Source of the DNA: a virus
Virus record (IMG/VR): IMGVR_UViG_3300023174_000070
Location: 62,001-126,000 of that record
Length of the DNA stretch: 64,000 bases
Strand: one strand, 5' to 3'
Positions within the stretch are counted from its first letter, which is position 1; the number at the start of each line of letters is the position of its first letter. The notes beneath the pieces are model-generated. The model was not told the origin of the DNA. It saw nothing but the letters and a program-made list of their open reading frames with translations, and did no database searches. Positions 6,464 to 15,594 of this stretch are shown piece after piece. The position numbers were made by a program, and so were the translations under genes.

Positions 6464-8389
6464 TTAGGTGGTTGTGGGGTTGTTTCTTTGGCGGTTTCTG
6501 GCGGTGAAATCAAAGCGATTCACAGCCTTACCATAGCCTGCAGGGGTGGCAAACACCCAGCCTTCGTTGCCCGGTACTTGTGCATCCAGTTTGCCCAGCA
6601 GGTCCAGTTTCAAATCATGTAGCAGTTCAAACAACACAAAGGCAGCGGCCAGGGCGCCTTCGTTGGAAGTAGGACTACGCAGGTATTCTGTGATGTTGCG
6701 GAACTTTTGCGGAGTTTGCGTGGATTTCAAGTAGTCCATAAAGCCCGGTACCAGATCTTTAAAGTCTCCGGTGTAAGCAGGGTATTCAGGATTGATGCGC
6801 CGGTTGATATAATCTACTGCCAATTTGGCCAAGTCAGTGATTTTAGCGGCACGTAATTCAGCAGGATTAAACAAGGTGTCAATTGCAGGGCCCATTGTTC
6901 GCAATAGACTCTTGATCTTTTTTACGTAGGGATTTTCAATTTCCACGGACTTGGCATATATGGGTTCGATTAACAACAGGCCTGGCACAGGATTGAACTT
7001 GACTCTGTTGAGTGGTTGTTTGGCAGCGCCAGCGTCCTCATACATGGTGTGTACTGCCACGCCAACTTCACTATCGGCAATTCTTGTACCCAGGGCACTC
7101 TTTAACGGAATACGATATTCCACTGTGTTAGGTTTGAATTCTACATTGCCTGCTACCACAGGAGGTGTCGTGGTATACAACAAGTCGCCCTTGACATAAC
7201 CACGGAAGTTGGAGGGAGTTGCTGCCTCCAAGTAGGGCCAGATTTTTTCATACACTGGTAAGAGTGTTTGTACACGGTCTGCTTTGTTGCCTTTGGCTTC
7301 GGCATTGGCATCACGCTGTGCCATATTGCCAGCAATGGCTCTAGGACTGGTAAACAAACCATTGTAGCCGGTGGCAGTAAAGCCTGCATCATCTGTTAAC
7401 ACAAACTCTCCGGTGTCGGGCTTGCGGCCAAATACCACAGCAGGTTTGCCATCCCATTTGACGCTTGCAGTCTTGGAATTTTCTTTGAAGGCATCCACAA
7501 TGGCCAGTGCTGTTTTGACACCGGCTGTGCCATTTCTAAATACGTAATCTTCTAGATGCTCGATGCCCTTGGCTTTGCCACCCACAGGTGCGGCAGCAGG
7601 GGTAGGCGCGGCTGCCTCTACCAAAGCATACATGCCTTGATTTACAATACGGTCACGCAGGCGTGCCAGGAAATAAACGTCACCGCTTTCTTCCAGTTGT
7701 GTGGGCTCCTTGAGTCCTTCTTTGGCTAGATACTCACGGAAGTCTTTGAGTTTGGCATCGCGATCTTTGTCACGGGCCAAGAATGCGTAAATGCTTTCTA
7801 CATTACCCAGGTCTTCTCTAGTGGCTTTTGATCCTAAGATGGCCTTGGCCACATAGTCTGGATCTTGACTCACAAGTTCATTTGTGGCACGACTGAACAT
7901 GCCATTGGCACCTATTTTAAGTCCCAGTTGCTTGGCAATTGAACTCATTAGCACCGCACGGTGCATGCCTTTGTAGGCTGATGGAAATGTTTGATTGTAG
8001 TAGAATGTGCCCCAATCTAGATTAGGGAAGAACATAAAGTCTGTTTGTACATATCCAAGTTCGGGACGGCCTGTGATAGGAGTACGCAAGTGAACTTCGC
8101 CTGATTTCTTGACCCAGGTTCTAGGATCTTGGCCATGACTACGGGCCCAGGCTTCTAGTTTGGCAGCCAATTGTTCTTTGGAAATTTCGTTGGCATCAAC
8201 TGCTAGATCCATGTCACCTGATGTGGGTGCTTTGCCTGTTGAACCCAACCAACGCTCACGTGGAAATTCTAGACCAGTTAATTGTTCCAGCCATGTTACA
8301 GTGCTGGGTACATCTGTTTGATTGATGCGTTGTGTGAGTGGGTTTCCGTCAGCATCTTTAAATACGTTACCACCTTCGAATAAGTTCAT
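6464..8389 (-). CDS. Fusion of Pol-beta-type nucleotidyltransferase and ligase-like KxDG domain (641 aa)
   Basis: Two enzymatic signatures are visible. Residues ~45-125 carry the Pol-beta nucleotidyltransferase pattern: LGSTGKAPTSGDMDLAVD gives the G-S and D59-x-D61, and YVQTDFMFF supplies the third Asp (D117). A Pro/Ala linker (about 258-275) follows. Residues ~307-450 resemble covalent nucleotidyltransferases (ligase/capping fold): SVKWDGKPAVVFGR has the K311-x-D-G adenylation motif, RGYVKGDLL could be motif III, and VEFKPNTVEYRIP could be motif IV. The C-terminal ~190 residues are helical. The gene overlaps the next by ATGA. Substrates are unknown. The motif assignments are mine from sequence; the ligase half is divergent. 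Location among virion-type genes suggests packaging in the head. Confidence 0.75.
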   Translation of the reverse strand: MNLFEGGNVFKDADGNPLTQRINQTDVPSTVTWLEQLTGLEFPRERWLGSTGKAPTSGDMDLAVDANEISKEQLAAKLEAWARSHGQDPRTWVKKSGEVHLRTPITGRPELGYVQTDFMFFPNLDWGTFYYNQTFPSAYKGMHRAVLMSSIAKQLGLKIGANGMFSRATNELVSQDPDYVAKAILGSKATREDLGNVESIYAFLARDKDRDAKLKDFREYLAKEGLKEPTQLEESGDVYFLARLRDRIVNQGMYALVEAAAPTPAAAPVGGKAKGIEHLEDYVFRNGTAGVKTALAIVDAFKENSKTASVKWDGKPAVVFGRKPDTGEFVLTDDAGFTATGYNGLFTSPRAIAGNMAQRDANAEAKGNKADRVQTLLPVYEKIWPYLEAATPSNFRGYVKGDLLYTTTPPVVAGNVEFKPNTVEYRIPLKSALGTRIADSEVGVAVHTMYEDAGAAKQPLNRVKFNPVPGLLLIEPIYAKSVEIENPYVKKIKSLLRTMGPAIDTLFNPAELRAAKITDLAKLAVDYINRRINPEYPAYTGDFKDLVPGFMDYLKSTQTPQKFRNITEYLRSPTSNEGALAAAFVLFELLHDLKLDLLGKLDAQVPGNEGWVFATPAGYGKAVNRFDFTARNRQRNNPTTT

Positions 8390-9165
8390 TGTACGTCAAA
8401 TCCTAATGCTCGGAGATATGCTATTGTGTTAGGATCACGACTGGTCACCGGAGGCAATGCTCCTGTAATTTTTTCTATTGCAGACAATTGTGTTGAACTT
8501 ATTCCAGCCGCTTTTGATATATTTGCTTGTGCTACTTGGGCACTACCAGTTTTGGGTGCGCTTTTAGCGGCAGCGGCAGCCAATTGAGGATTTTGTTGCG
8601 CAAGAAGTTGTGACATTGCAGATGTTGCCACGGCTAAATTTTTAATTTCAGTGGCTTGTGTTTGTTGTCTTTGTGCATCCGGTAACGTTTCTGCATTTTT
8701 TATGTTCTGCAAGGTTGAAACAATTTTTGCTGGCGCAGGGCCGCCTGATGGATTCATGTATGTGTTTTTTTCGGACCTTAGATTTACAGGAATCACTGTG
8801 GTTGCATACCAATCATCAATTAATGCATCAATAGTCTGTTGTGTCATTGGTTGACCAGATTTAGCGGCTACACCTACTTGTGCCGCTCTGCGTTGTTCCC
8901 AGTTGCCTTGCAAATTTTTTGCCACTTGATCAAATGCTTTGTTTGTACTTTGGGCTTGCATACGTTTGGCAAAATCACTAGTTGCCAATGCCGCTGTTCC
9001 TCCGAGTCCTTGATTGGCACCAGGAGCCACTGTTCTAAGGGCATCTTTCGCGCCGCCAGGCTGTACCATGGCTTTGGCCGCAGACTTGATTCCAGACCAA
9101 AGCCCGCTCGGTCCAGCCAGATCAACTTCATTCAGTTGTTTTCGAGTCAATTCATGAATCTGCAT
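8386..9165 (-). CDS. Ala/Gln-rich probable internal virion protein (259 aa)
   Basis: The N-terminus (MQIHELTRKQLNEVDLAGPS) has a short amphipathic helix ending in Glu, vaguely like the capsid-targeting peptides of T4 internal proteins. The body is Ala/Gln/Thr-rich and mostly helical, with one compact segment (IDALIDDWYATTVIPVNLRS). There is no recognised enzyme motif. Its 3' end overlaps the start of the nucleotidyltransferase-ligase gene by ATGA, so the two are probably made together and may be packaged together. It overlaps the upstream 82-residue gene by 14 bases. Confidence 0.65.
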   Translation of the reverse strand: MQIHELTRKQLNEVDLAGPSGLWSGIKSAAKAMVQPGGAKDALRTVAPGANQGLGGTAALATSDFAKRMQAQSTNKAFDQVAKNLQGNWEQRRAAQVGVAAKSGQPMTQQTIDALIDDWYATTVIPVNLRSEKNTYMNPSGGPAPAKIVSTLQNIKNAETLPDAQRQQTQATEIKNLAVATSAMSQLLAQQNPQLAAAAAKSAPKTGSAQVAQANISKAAGISSTQLSAIEKITGALPPVTSRDPNTIAYLRALGFDVQ

Positions 9166-9400
9166 GGGTACGTCTCACTGTTCTTTCGAAACGGCCAGCA
9201 TCTCTAGTGCGAATAGCGTTGAGCAGTTTACGGGTTAGATTTTCTGCTTGCTCTGGCGGAAAAGCGGCGTCAATTTGCTCCAGCAGATTAATAGCACTGG
9301 CTATTACGTTGCTGGCACGGCTTTCTATCACTAGATGGCGCTCACGCTCAACATACATTGAGTCTAATTCTTCTAACAAACTTCTGGTGCGTTTTTGCAT
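9152..9400 (-). CDS. Small helical protein of unknown function (82 aa)
   Basis: The protein is almost entirely charged helix (SLLEELDSMYVERERHLVIE, then LLEQIDAAFPPEQAENLTRK) and ends RRTHADS. It has no membrane segment or zinc ligands. It is the first gene after a late promoter at 9422-9429 and overlaps the next gene. A small assembly or scaffold-type role is conceivable but not supported by a recognised motif. Confidence 0.6.
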   Translation of the reverse strand: MQKRTRSLLEELDSMYVERERHLVIESRASNVIASAINLLEQIDAAFPPEQAENLTRKLLNAIRTRDAGRFERTVRRTHADS

Positions 9401-9421
9401 TTGAGGCAGTGACCTTTGATT

Positions 9422-9429
9422 TATTTATC
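9422..9429 (-). promoter_or_regulatory. T4-type late promoter (GATAAATA)
   Basis: GATAAATA on the minus strand lies 21 bp before the ATG at 9400, in the 74-bp gap after the helicase gene. It would switch the downstream virion-type block to late expression. Confidence 0.65.
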
Positions 9430-9474
9430 GGTTATTGGCGTTAGATAAACCATTGATACAATTAACAATGTATA

Positions 9475-10920
9475 TTACGATTGTTTAATCTGCCCCAGCA
9501 GTTGTTTTAATTTAGCACTTTGTACATCTGCAGTGACCTTAGGTGCTTCTAGATCAAAGTCTTCCTTGGGCTTGGCTCGTTCCCAAGGTGGTGTACTAGA
9601 CTCGCCTTCTTCAGTGATTTTAACTTGACTCTTGGCCTTGATTGAATCCATGATGCTGGGTTTGGCACCGCCACGGAAGTTGTCTTTTTCGTCGCCGCCT
9701 TCGTCTGTTATACGCATGGTTTCAATGTTGTACTCCAAATCAATCTTTTGACCAACACCAGTTGAACTCCGTGACTTCATACATTGAATTTGATACTTGC
9801 CACGCTCTTTCATTGCTCTGCTAGTAAAGATGCCAAATACATTATCTGCTGTGTTGATCTTGGAAATGCCACCTGAAATGTGCGAGTGATCAAACTCTAC
9901 TTCTTCAACTGCTGAACGATTCAACTGCGATGCAGTAACCATTAGTACTGCCAACTCTTTGGCCAAGTTGCGGAGTTCTTCACTCACATACTTGTCTTTC
10001 ACAAACAAGTCGTTGGGTGAGACTTTGGCACTCACAGGCATCAGCAGGTCCAAGTAGTCAATCATCACAAAGTCTACCTTCTTGCCTGTTTGAATCTGAT
10101 ACTCTTTCAAATAAGCACGAATATCATTGATGTTGCTCTGTGCCGGCAAGCCTTTCACTTGATAGTTGCCGGACTTTTTGGCCACAAGTTTTACCTTGAG
10201 TTCAGTTGTGTCCATGTCACGTCTAATGTCCTTGGTGCTCATGTTGGTCAACATAGCATCAGTTCGTAAACTTGTGAGTTCTTCACTCAATTCAAGTGTA
10301 ATGTAAACTCCACTAAGTCCTTGTTGCAACCAGTTCAGGGCAATGTTCATCATCACAAGTGACTTACCCGAACCAGATCCGCCTGCAAAGATATTTAGTT
10401 CGCCTCGACTGAACCCACCGTACAACAATCTGTCCAGTTGTGGCCATCCTGTGCTTACTTGTCCGCCCGAGTTAAAGTATTTCTCAATGCGAGCCTTAGG
10501 ATCAGCAAAGTAATCCGTGCCCATGTCTTTAGTAAGTGATATCTGTACTGCATCTTTGATGAGTTTTTCAACGGGTTCAAATTCGCCTTTCTCCAGCAAG
10601 TCTGCTGACTTCAAAATAGCACGTTCAAGTTCTTGACGTCGGGTAAATGCTTCAAACTCACCCATGAACCAGTCAAAGTGGCCTTCGTTCAAGTCCGGCA
10701 CTGTCGCAAGTTTAATGCCTGTGGTCGCAGAGATCTGTGACCTGTCGGGCATGGTCTTGTGTTTGTCTGTGTGTTCTTTGATGAACTCAGCCGCTGGTCT
10801 CAAACTTCGGTCAAAGTTCTGCGGATTGTAAATGTTTTGAACACGCACATAACTTGTGGCGTCTTCCAGCATCATTTCTAGAAATAGTCGTTGGACATCA
10901 AGTCCGTATTCTTTTAACAA
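9475..10920 (-). CDS. 41: Replicative DNA helicase, T4 gp41/DnaB-like
   Basis: The 481-residue protein is a RecA-fold hexameric helicase. It has the Walker A motif GGSGSGKS (180-187) after GGFSRGELNIFA, a Walker B-type strand VDFVMIDYLDLLMP, and the DnaB motif segment MVTASQLNRSAVEEV. It unwinds DNA ahead of the fork and loads the primase encoded at 12768-13763. The apparent start is TTG (10920) with AAGGA about 10 bases upstream; no ATG lies nearby until residue 16. The gene begins 3 bases after the preceding one. Length and motif order match gp41 of T4-like phages. Confidence 0.92.
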   Translation of the reverse strand: MLKEYGLDVQRLFLEMMLEDATSYVRVQNIYNPQNFDRSLRPAAEFIKEHTDKHKTMPDRSQISATTGIKLATVPDLNEGHFDWFMGEFEAFTRRQELERAILKSADLLEKGEFEPVEKLIKDAVQISLTKDMGTDYFADPKARIEKYFNSGGQVSTGWPQLDRLLYGGFSRGELNIFAGGSGSGKSLVMMNIALNWLQQGLSGVYITLELSEELTSLRTDAMLTNMSTKDIRRDMDTTELKVKLVAKKSGNYQVKGLPAQSNINDIRAYLKEYQIQTGKKVDFVMIDYLDLLMPVSAKVSPNDLFVKDKYVSEELRNLAKELAVLMVTASQLNRSAVEEVEFDHSHISGGISKINTADNVFGIFTSRAMKERGKYQIQCMKSRSSTGVGQKIDLEYNIETMRITDEGGDEKDNFRGGAKPSIMDSIKAKSQVKITEEGESSTPPWERAKPKEDFDLEAPKVTADVQSAKLKQLLGQIKQS

Positions 10921-10923
10921 AGT

Positions 10924-11757
10924 TTAATCCTTATTGAAAATTGTGTATTTTGTAGAGTTAGTTATAAAAAACTTCAACGAATCATTTATATTGTCGGGCA
11001 GATGATCTATTGTCCATAGTCTGTTTCGATCAACGGTGTTGTGATTTTTTTCGTATATAAACAATACCAGAGCAACATCAAAAAAATCTTTAGGTTGCAC
11101 ATGATCAATTATTTGTTGCATATCTTTGTAGTCACAATCATTGCAGGTAGCAAATTGTTGGTCGATATAAGTTTGTGCCCAATCTATTTTTAACTTGTCT
11201 GGAGCGAACCCATGCACTGATTCAAACAGGTCAACAAGGTATTGTACATTATACAACAAACCAAAATCAATAGTAAGATCATCTGGGCAATCTTGATCTT
11301 GTTTTATTATCTGATAGTGATCGGCAATAATCATAAATGCTTGATCTATCTGTGTTCTAAAATCAGCACCTGAATAATCTGTAAACTCTAAACTTTGTTT
11401 TTTAAAATGTATATTCTTAATCAATCCAAAAATATTAGTCTTAGGATATATCTTTCGCACCCATACTTCCTCTTTTACATTGCGTAGTCGGCTCACTGAC
11501 AGATAATGACTCAGGACTATTTGGTGAGTACCTTGTTCTAATATGTTGCAAATTTTATCCAATACAACAACATCATCAAAAAACACAATTCGACGATCAA
11601 CACTGGAACTGTTGCCAGCAAAATAGATGTTAGTATTATGTTGTTGCCAATCTATACGAAATTGTGGTTCAAGCAAGTTCTTATTTACAATCAAAAAGTT
11701 TGCCAAAAAGTTACCACTTGCCCCAGCATGAAATAAAATTACTTGGTGTTTGTACAT
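10924..11757 (-). CDS. Protein of unknown function with sulfotransferase-like N-terminus (277 aa)
   Basis: The start MYKHQVILFHAGASGNFLAN resembles the phosphosulfate-binding loop region of sulfotransferase-like proteins (hydrophobic strand, then HAGASGNFL), and this type of N-terminus occurs in phage proteins labelled sulfotransferase-like. No second diagnostic motif is obvious, so the assignment is weak. A short C4-like cluster (CNDCDY) sits near residue 200. The gene is AT-rich and separates helicase from primase together with two other unknown genes. It overlaps the upstream gene by about 19 bases if the ATG at 11757 is used. Confidence 0.6.
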   Translation of the reverse strand: MYKHQVILFHAGASGNFLANFLIVNKNLLEPQFRIDWQQHNTNIYFAGNSSSVDRRIVFFDDVVVLDKICNILEQGTHQIVLSHYLSVSRLRNVKEEVWVRKIYPKTNIFGLIKNIHFKKQSLEFTDYSGADFRTQIDQAFMIIADHYQIIKQDQDCPDDLTIDFGLLYNVQYLVDLFESVHGFAPDKLKIDWAQTYIDQQFATCNDCDYKDMQQIIDHVQPKDFFDVALVLFIYEKNHNTVDRNRLWTIDHLPDNINDSLKFFITNSTKYTIFNKD

Positions 11758-12302
11758 GGCAATATTTTCCAAAAGTTATTATCGATTTCTTCAATCTCAA
11801 ATGTTGTCAGTGGACGCACTAGATCAAGTAGTTTGAACTTGAGATAATTGTGTTGTATCATCTTGGGTTCAAAACTTATTATTGTTGTTGACTGTACCCA
11901 TGTTTCTAAAAATGCAACAAACTGATCCACGGTAGCGTAACGAAGAAACCACGGATTCTTAAATATTACAGGATTGACTTTAGACACGTATGTTGGGCGC
12001 CAGGTCATTACATCAGGTTCTACATGGCATTGAGGCCAATACAATTTGGCGATACAGTCTGATTCTAAGCACACTGTCTTTAATCCAAACTGTTCTAAAT
12101 ACCAACCTGCAAAATCTACAGCAGTGATATCAACGGAATCAATGTTATCAAGGATCCAATGATCAACCGGATCCAATGGATATTCATGGCCATGGCGTGT
12201 TTGGCGCCAGGCATGAACTTTTGGTCTACCAACATGAAACAATCGCAGACGTTGGCCTGTTGTTATTCTCCCAGCCCGAGAATACGAATCTATTATCTGC
12301 AT
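11739..12302 (-). CDS. Protein of unknown function (187 aa)
   Basis: I do not recognise this family. The sequence is Trp-rich with conserved-looking segments (GRPKVHAWRQTRHGHEYPLD, then DPVDHWILDN). The ATG at 12302 (MQIIDSYSRAGR) is preferred over a TTG at 12314 and overlaps the end of the preceding gene by 10 bases. It belongs with its two neighbours to an AT-rich trio inserted between the primase and helicase genes. The strand-loop order could suggest a Rossmann-type fold, but no cofactor motif is clear. Confidence 0.55.
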   Translation of the reverse strand: MQIIDSYSRAGRITTGQRLRLFHVGRPKVHAWRQTRHGHEYPLDPVDHWILDNIDSVDITAVDFAGWYLEQFGLKTVCLESDCIAKLYWPQCHVEPDVMTWRPTYVSKVNPVIFKNPWFLRYATVDQFVAFLETWVQSTTIISFEPKMIQHNYLKFKLLDLVRPLTTFEIEEIDNNFWKILPCTNTK

Positions 12303-12796
12303 AATCCGTAACAATCTCTAGGATGTGCGGCAACCATGTGGTTTCCGTCAACATGTTCAAAAGAATGCAATCGTGTAAATTTAGGGTTGCAGTAGTTCAT
12401 TATTACATCCAGGGAATCAGCAATGCTGTCTGGCAGTGCTATATCAATATCATGCTTGGTTATGGAGTATCGATTAATTCCAACATAGGCAAAGTCCACA
12501 TTGTGAGTTAACTCCTGTATTCTTTCTACCAACTGATTAGTTGATAATCCAGACGTTCTGCTGCCAAACAAAATTACTCCTTGATAATCAATATTGTCTA
12601 TAGTAATATGTTGGTCGCAAATTTTGCGGAAGTTTGTTTGATTGCCTTGCCATAACCATTTAGTATTTGAAAATTGCGTAACAAAATCTAACATAACTTT
12701 TTCTTGTTCAAGAATAGCATCTTTGCTTGCTGACTTAAATCCGCTGAGTTGTTGATCGCGCCAACGATCAATGTCGACTCTGTAGTTTTTTAACAA
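12293..12796 (-). CDS. Protein of unknown function (167 aa)
   Basis: The frame opens with TTG (MLKNYRVDIDRWRDQQL), overlapping the 3' end of the primase gene by 29 bases. The next ATG is more than 30 residues in, and the coding frame is clean from the TTG. Segments such as GVILFGSRTSG and FAYVGINRYSI suggest an alpha/beta fold; ALPDSIADSLDVIMNY is helical. No family can be named. Co-directionality and overlaps place it in the replication operon. Confidence 0.5.
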   Translation of the reverse strand: MLKNYRVDIDRWRDQQLSGFKSASKDAILEQEKVMLDFVTQFSNTKWLWQGNQTNFRKICDQHITIDNIDYQGVILFGSRTSGLSTNQLVERIQELTHNVDFAYVGINRYSITKHDIDIALPDSIADSLDVIMNYCNPKFTRLHSFEHVDGNHMVAAHPRDCYGLCR

Positions 12797-13763
12797 GGTG
12801 TTTCTTCTTTATCTCTATTTTGATTCGGCTAGTTTCTCTTGCGGCCATAATAGTTAGCAAGGCTCCTAGTCGGCCCAACTTTATCACAGCGTCGTTAACG
12901 TCTTTGCACCCTTCTGGCCACTCAGGTATACTCACTGCCCAGCCCAGTTCCACAGCACGATCGATCAGTTCTACACCTGCGACATCTTGATCTGGTACCA
13001 CAGTTACTTCACGACCAAGACTGCGAATTAATCTTGCTTGGCTATCACTAATAGTATTGTGCATGACCGCAAGTCCGCCAATTGAGAGTGCATCAAAGAT
13101 GCCTTCGGTCACCAGTACATGTTGCCAATCTGCATGTTGTAGATCTGTACCAAACACATAGCCCGGTTGTGAGTGATTGATGTACCGGGGCTGTTTGTCA
13201 TCCAAGAATCTAGCAGTCCAGCCTATCACTTTGTTATCATATGTAAACGGAACCAACACAAATGGCCTTGTCCAATGAACCCCATCAGTTTTGATCGATG
13301 TCATTATGGGGAAGTCTTCAGGAACACCGCGGCGGCGTATGTAATCCCAGTATAACACATGCTCAGGTGTGACCACTTCACTGAACGGAGGAAAGTCATC
13401 TGAATCTTCAAATTCAATAGCACTGAGTGTATTGAATGTCTTTTGTCGATCTTCTAGTATGCCGTGAATGCTACGATGTCGCAGACTTTCAAGATTGAGC
13501 ATTTCAATCTCGTTGTCGGGCACACCCATCCACCCTAACAATCTCTTGGCTTTGAAACTCACAGTACGGCCCAGAATAAAACTGGCTGTGTATGAGCAAT
13601 TAAAGCAGTGATAACTCCAACCCGATTCAGTTGCCTTGATACCGCCACGTCCACGTCGGTCTGTGCTGTTGCCATTATGGGTGCAACATACTGCATTGAA
13701 ACTCAGCCAGCCTTGTGGACTGGGTTTTCGTTTTGCAGGCAAATATTGCAGTATATCAAGCAT
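12768..13763 (-). CDS. 61: DNA primase, T4 gp61-like (zinc finger plus TOPRIM)
   Basis: The 331-residue protein has an N-terminal zinc-binding region (C26, C27, H29 and C53, C56 in HCFNCSYT), as in bacterial and phage primases. The central TOPRIM fold shows LVTEGIFDALS (catalytic Glu) and later VVPDQDVAG (the D-x-D pair). The C-terminus is Lys-rich. It synthesises RNA primers for lagging-strand replication together with gp41. Length equals that of typical T4-like primases (about 340). It begins 3 bases after the SGNH hydrolase gene. Confidence 0.92.
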   Translation of the reverse strand: MLDILQYLPAKRKPSPQGWLSFNAVCCTHNGNSTDRRGRGGIKATESGWSYHCFNCSYTASFILGRTVSFKAKRLLGWMGVPDNEIEMLNLESLRHRSIHGILEDRQKTFNTLSAIEFEDSDDFPPFSEVVTPEHVLYWDYIRRRGVPEDFPIMTSIKTDGVHWTRPFVLVPFTYDNKVIGWTARFLDDKQPRYINHSQPGYVFGTDLQHADWQHVLVTEGIFDALSIGGLAVMHNTISDSQARLIRSLGREVTVVPDQDVAGVELIDRAVELGWAVSIPEWPEGCKDVNDAVIKLGRLGALLTIMAARETSRIKIEIKKKHLVKKLQSRH

Positions 13764-13765
13764 TG

Positions 13766-14497
13766 CTACATTGTAGCAGAATCTATGGTAGAAATCAACT
13801 TGTCAGCAATCATTTCATGCCCAATTTCGTTGGGATGGCCGCCTGGGAAAATTAATTCTCGTTTTTGGTTGTTAGGATGATCTCGAAACCACATGGTGGT
13901 TGAAAATTCCGGCCAAATCTCTGTTGGAAGATCCAATTGATTATCAGCCGGCATAATGTGAAACTGCATCATTGGTATGTGTTTTCTAGCAGCCACTCCG
14001 TCAAAGAACAGTAGAGTTTGCATGTGATTGAGTCTGGCCAGTTCTGAACAGTTGGTCAATACCAGTTGCTGTTTGACCATGGTTCTGAATTCCTCTGGCA
14101 CAACACTAGACCCATATTGCACCCAGGTTGAGTGTATGAACTTGTTCCAAGGAGGATCGTTGGCGTAACTGCGATGGTCAGGATTGTAAAAACTCAGTCG
14201 GTCTGAATCAGTATGCCCAATCAAGACCATGCAATCTTCAGGACAGGGTTCGTGTTCCAGCCACCAAAGGAATGTCCAGATTGAACTCTGCATTGACCCG
14301 CCGGCAATTCCAAAATTTTCTATAGGAACGTTGTAGTGTTTGCCTAACAACCCTAAAAAGTTGTGACTGTTTCGATATTGATCGTTTTGGTGCCAGCAAC
14401 TGTGTGCGTCAGCATGCTGTTGAACTAGTGCAGGATCCAGCAACTCGTCTCCGTACATCCAGGAGTCACCAAACCCAACAATTTTTTTAAATGTCAT
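13766..14497 (-). CDS. SGNH/GDSL-family hydrolase (243 aa)
   Basis: The four SGNH blocks are readable: block I IVGFGDSWMYGDEL (nucleophile Ser), block II Gly in NFGIAGGSMQSS, a block III-like LIGHTDSDRL in place of G-x-N-D, and a C-terminal GGHPNEIGHEMIA with the catalytic His. Family members deacylate sugars, lipids or thioesters. The family is frequent in aquatic T4-like phages, where removal of O-acetyl groups from glycans is often proposed. There is no signal peptide, so it is cytosolic or carried on the virion. A second SGNH-like gene sits at 18830-19480. The start overlaps the upstream structural gene by ATGA. Confidence 0.8.
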   Translation of the reverse strand: MTFKKIVGFGDSWMYGDELLDPALVQQHADAHSCWHQNDQYRNSHNFLGLLGKHYNVPIENFGIAGGSMQSSIWTFLWWLEHEPCPEDCMVLIGHTDSDRLSFYNPDHRSYANDPPWNKFIHSTWVQYGSSVVPEEFRTMVKQQLVLTNCSELARLNHMQTLLFFDGVAARKHIPMMQFHIMPADNQLDLPTEIWPEFSTTMWFRDHPNNQKRELIFPGGHPNEIGHEMIADKLISTIDSATM

Positions 14498-15585
14498 CTA
14501 CAAATTATGTCTACCACTGCCCCTGTTGTGATAACAACTGCAGCCGGTACAGTAGGTTGTGCCGGCGAGGGTGTGTAGCCTGAGCCTCCGTTAGTAACAT
14601 TTATGGCACTAACTTGACCGCCAGTAATTTCTGCTTCTGCGGTTGCTCCGGCACCTAGCCCAATGATGGTAACCAAGGGCGGTGCTAGATAACCGTTGCC
14701 CGAATTGGTCACTGTAATTCCGGTGATTACTCCATTGGCAGCCTGAGCATTGGCAGTGGCCGGCCCTACAATTTCTGCTCCTGAATAACTGTTAAGTGCA
14801 AGGCGCAGTAGTGGATGATAACCCAGCACATTGATGTATTCTGTACCTGTTCGATTGTAATATGAAGATATGTTGCTGACATCATACCAGGTGCTTTGAT
14901 AGGTTTCAGCGGCTTGTGCTTTGATATTGCCAGTGTAATGATTCATGTTTAGTTGAAACGTGGTCAGACTGGCACCAATGGTGGGGATAAAACTTGAATA
15001 GCGTTCGGGATTGGGCTGGACATTGCCAACCGGAGGAGGATTTAACGCCCAGTCAGGATAGTTGCCAGCAAACACAGGATTGATGTAGATTTCAGGGCCG
15101 TATATGGTAGGTACTGTCACTGTGTGACTGGGCACAAACTCTGGTAGTACACTATCTTGTATGTCCACATCTGCACGGGCTTGGGCCTGTGCATCCACAA
15201 ATACTGCTTCTGTTAGGTTGCCACTGGTTCTGTCTATGCTGTAACTGGCAGGTTCAGTAGGTAGTTCTGTTGTGTCTGCGGCACTCAGTGTGACTTTGGC
15301 ACGTCCAAACGGTGCGTTCAATATGACCATCTCTTTTTCCAGCAATTGTACATCGCCTTGTAAGTTGATTAGTCTGAATATCAAATTGCTGCCGGTAATG
15401 TTTACAGGCTTTTGATCTTGATTAATGAATTCAAACAAGATCACGTTATCCACGCCCTTGTTGATTGTTAGTTTTTTTGCGTACACTGGTTCCCACCTCC
15501 GAACAAATACCTCACCCACGCCTGTGGTGTCTATTAATAAAATTCTCTGGATCTGTTGATAAATGTAGGCTGTGGTTGAGTACAT
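14494..15585 (-). CDS. Virion fibre or baseplate-associated protein (363 aa)
   Basis: The N-terminal half resembles a baseplate upper-protein/fibre-adaptor domain (KKLTINKGVDNVILFEFINQ, then NLIFRLINLQGDVQLLEKEM), a beta domain used to dock fibres to baseplates. A central Pro-rich region follows. The C-terminus has two copies of a Gly-rich module (ITVTNSGNGYLAPPLVTI and INVTNGGSGYTPSP) frequent in tail-fibre proteins. It is preceded by a late promoter variant at 15595-15602. Attachment to the tail tip is inferred. Confidence 0.7.
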   Translation of the reverse strand: MYSTTAYIYQQIQRILLIDTTGVGEVFVRRWEPVYAKKLTINKGVDNVILFEFINQDQKPVNITGSNLIFRLINLQGDVQLLEKEMVILNAPFGRAKVTLSAADTTELPTEPASYSIDRTSGNLTEAVFVDAQAQARADVDIQDSVLPEFVPSHTVTVPTIYGPEIYINPVFAGNYPDWALNPPPVGNVQPNPERYSSFIPTIGASLTTFQLNMNHYTGNIKAQAAETYQSTWYDVSNISSYYNRTGTEYINVLGYHPLLRLALNSYSGAEIVGPATANAQAANGVITGITVTNSGNGYLAPPLVTIIGLGAGATAEAEITGGQVSAINVTNGGSGYTPSPAQPTVPAAVVITTGAVVDIICR

Positions 15586-15594
15586 AGTTCCAAA

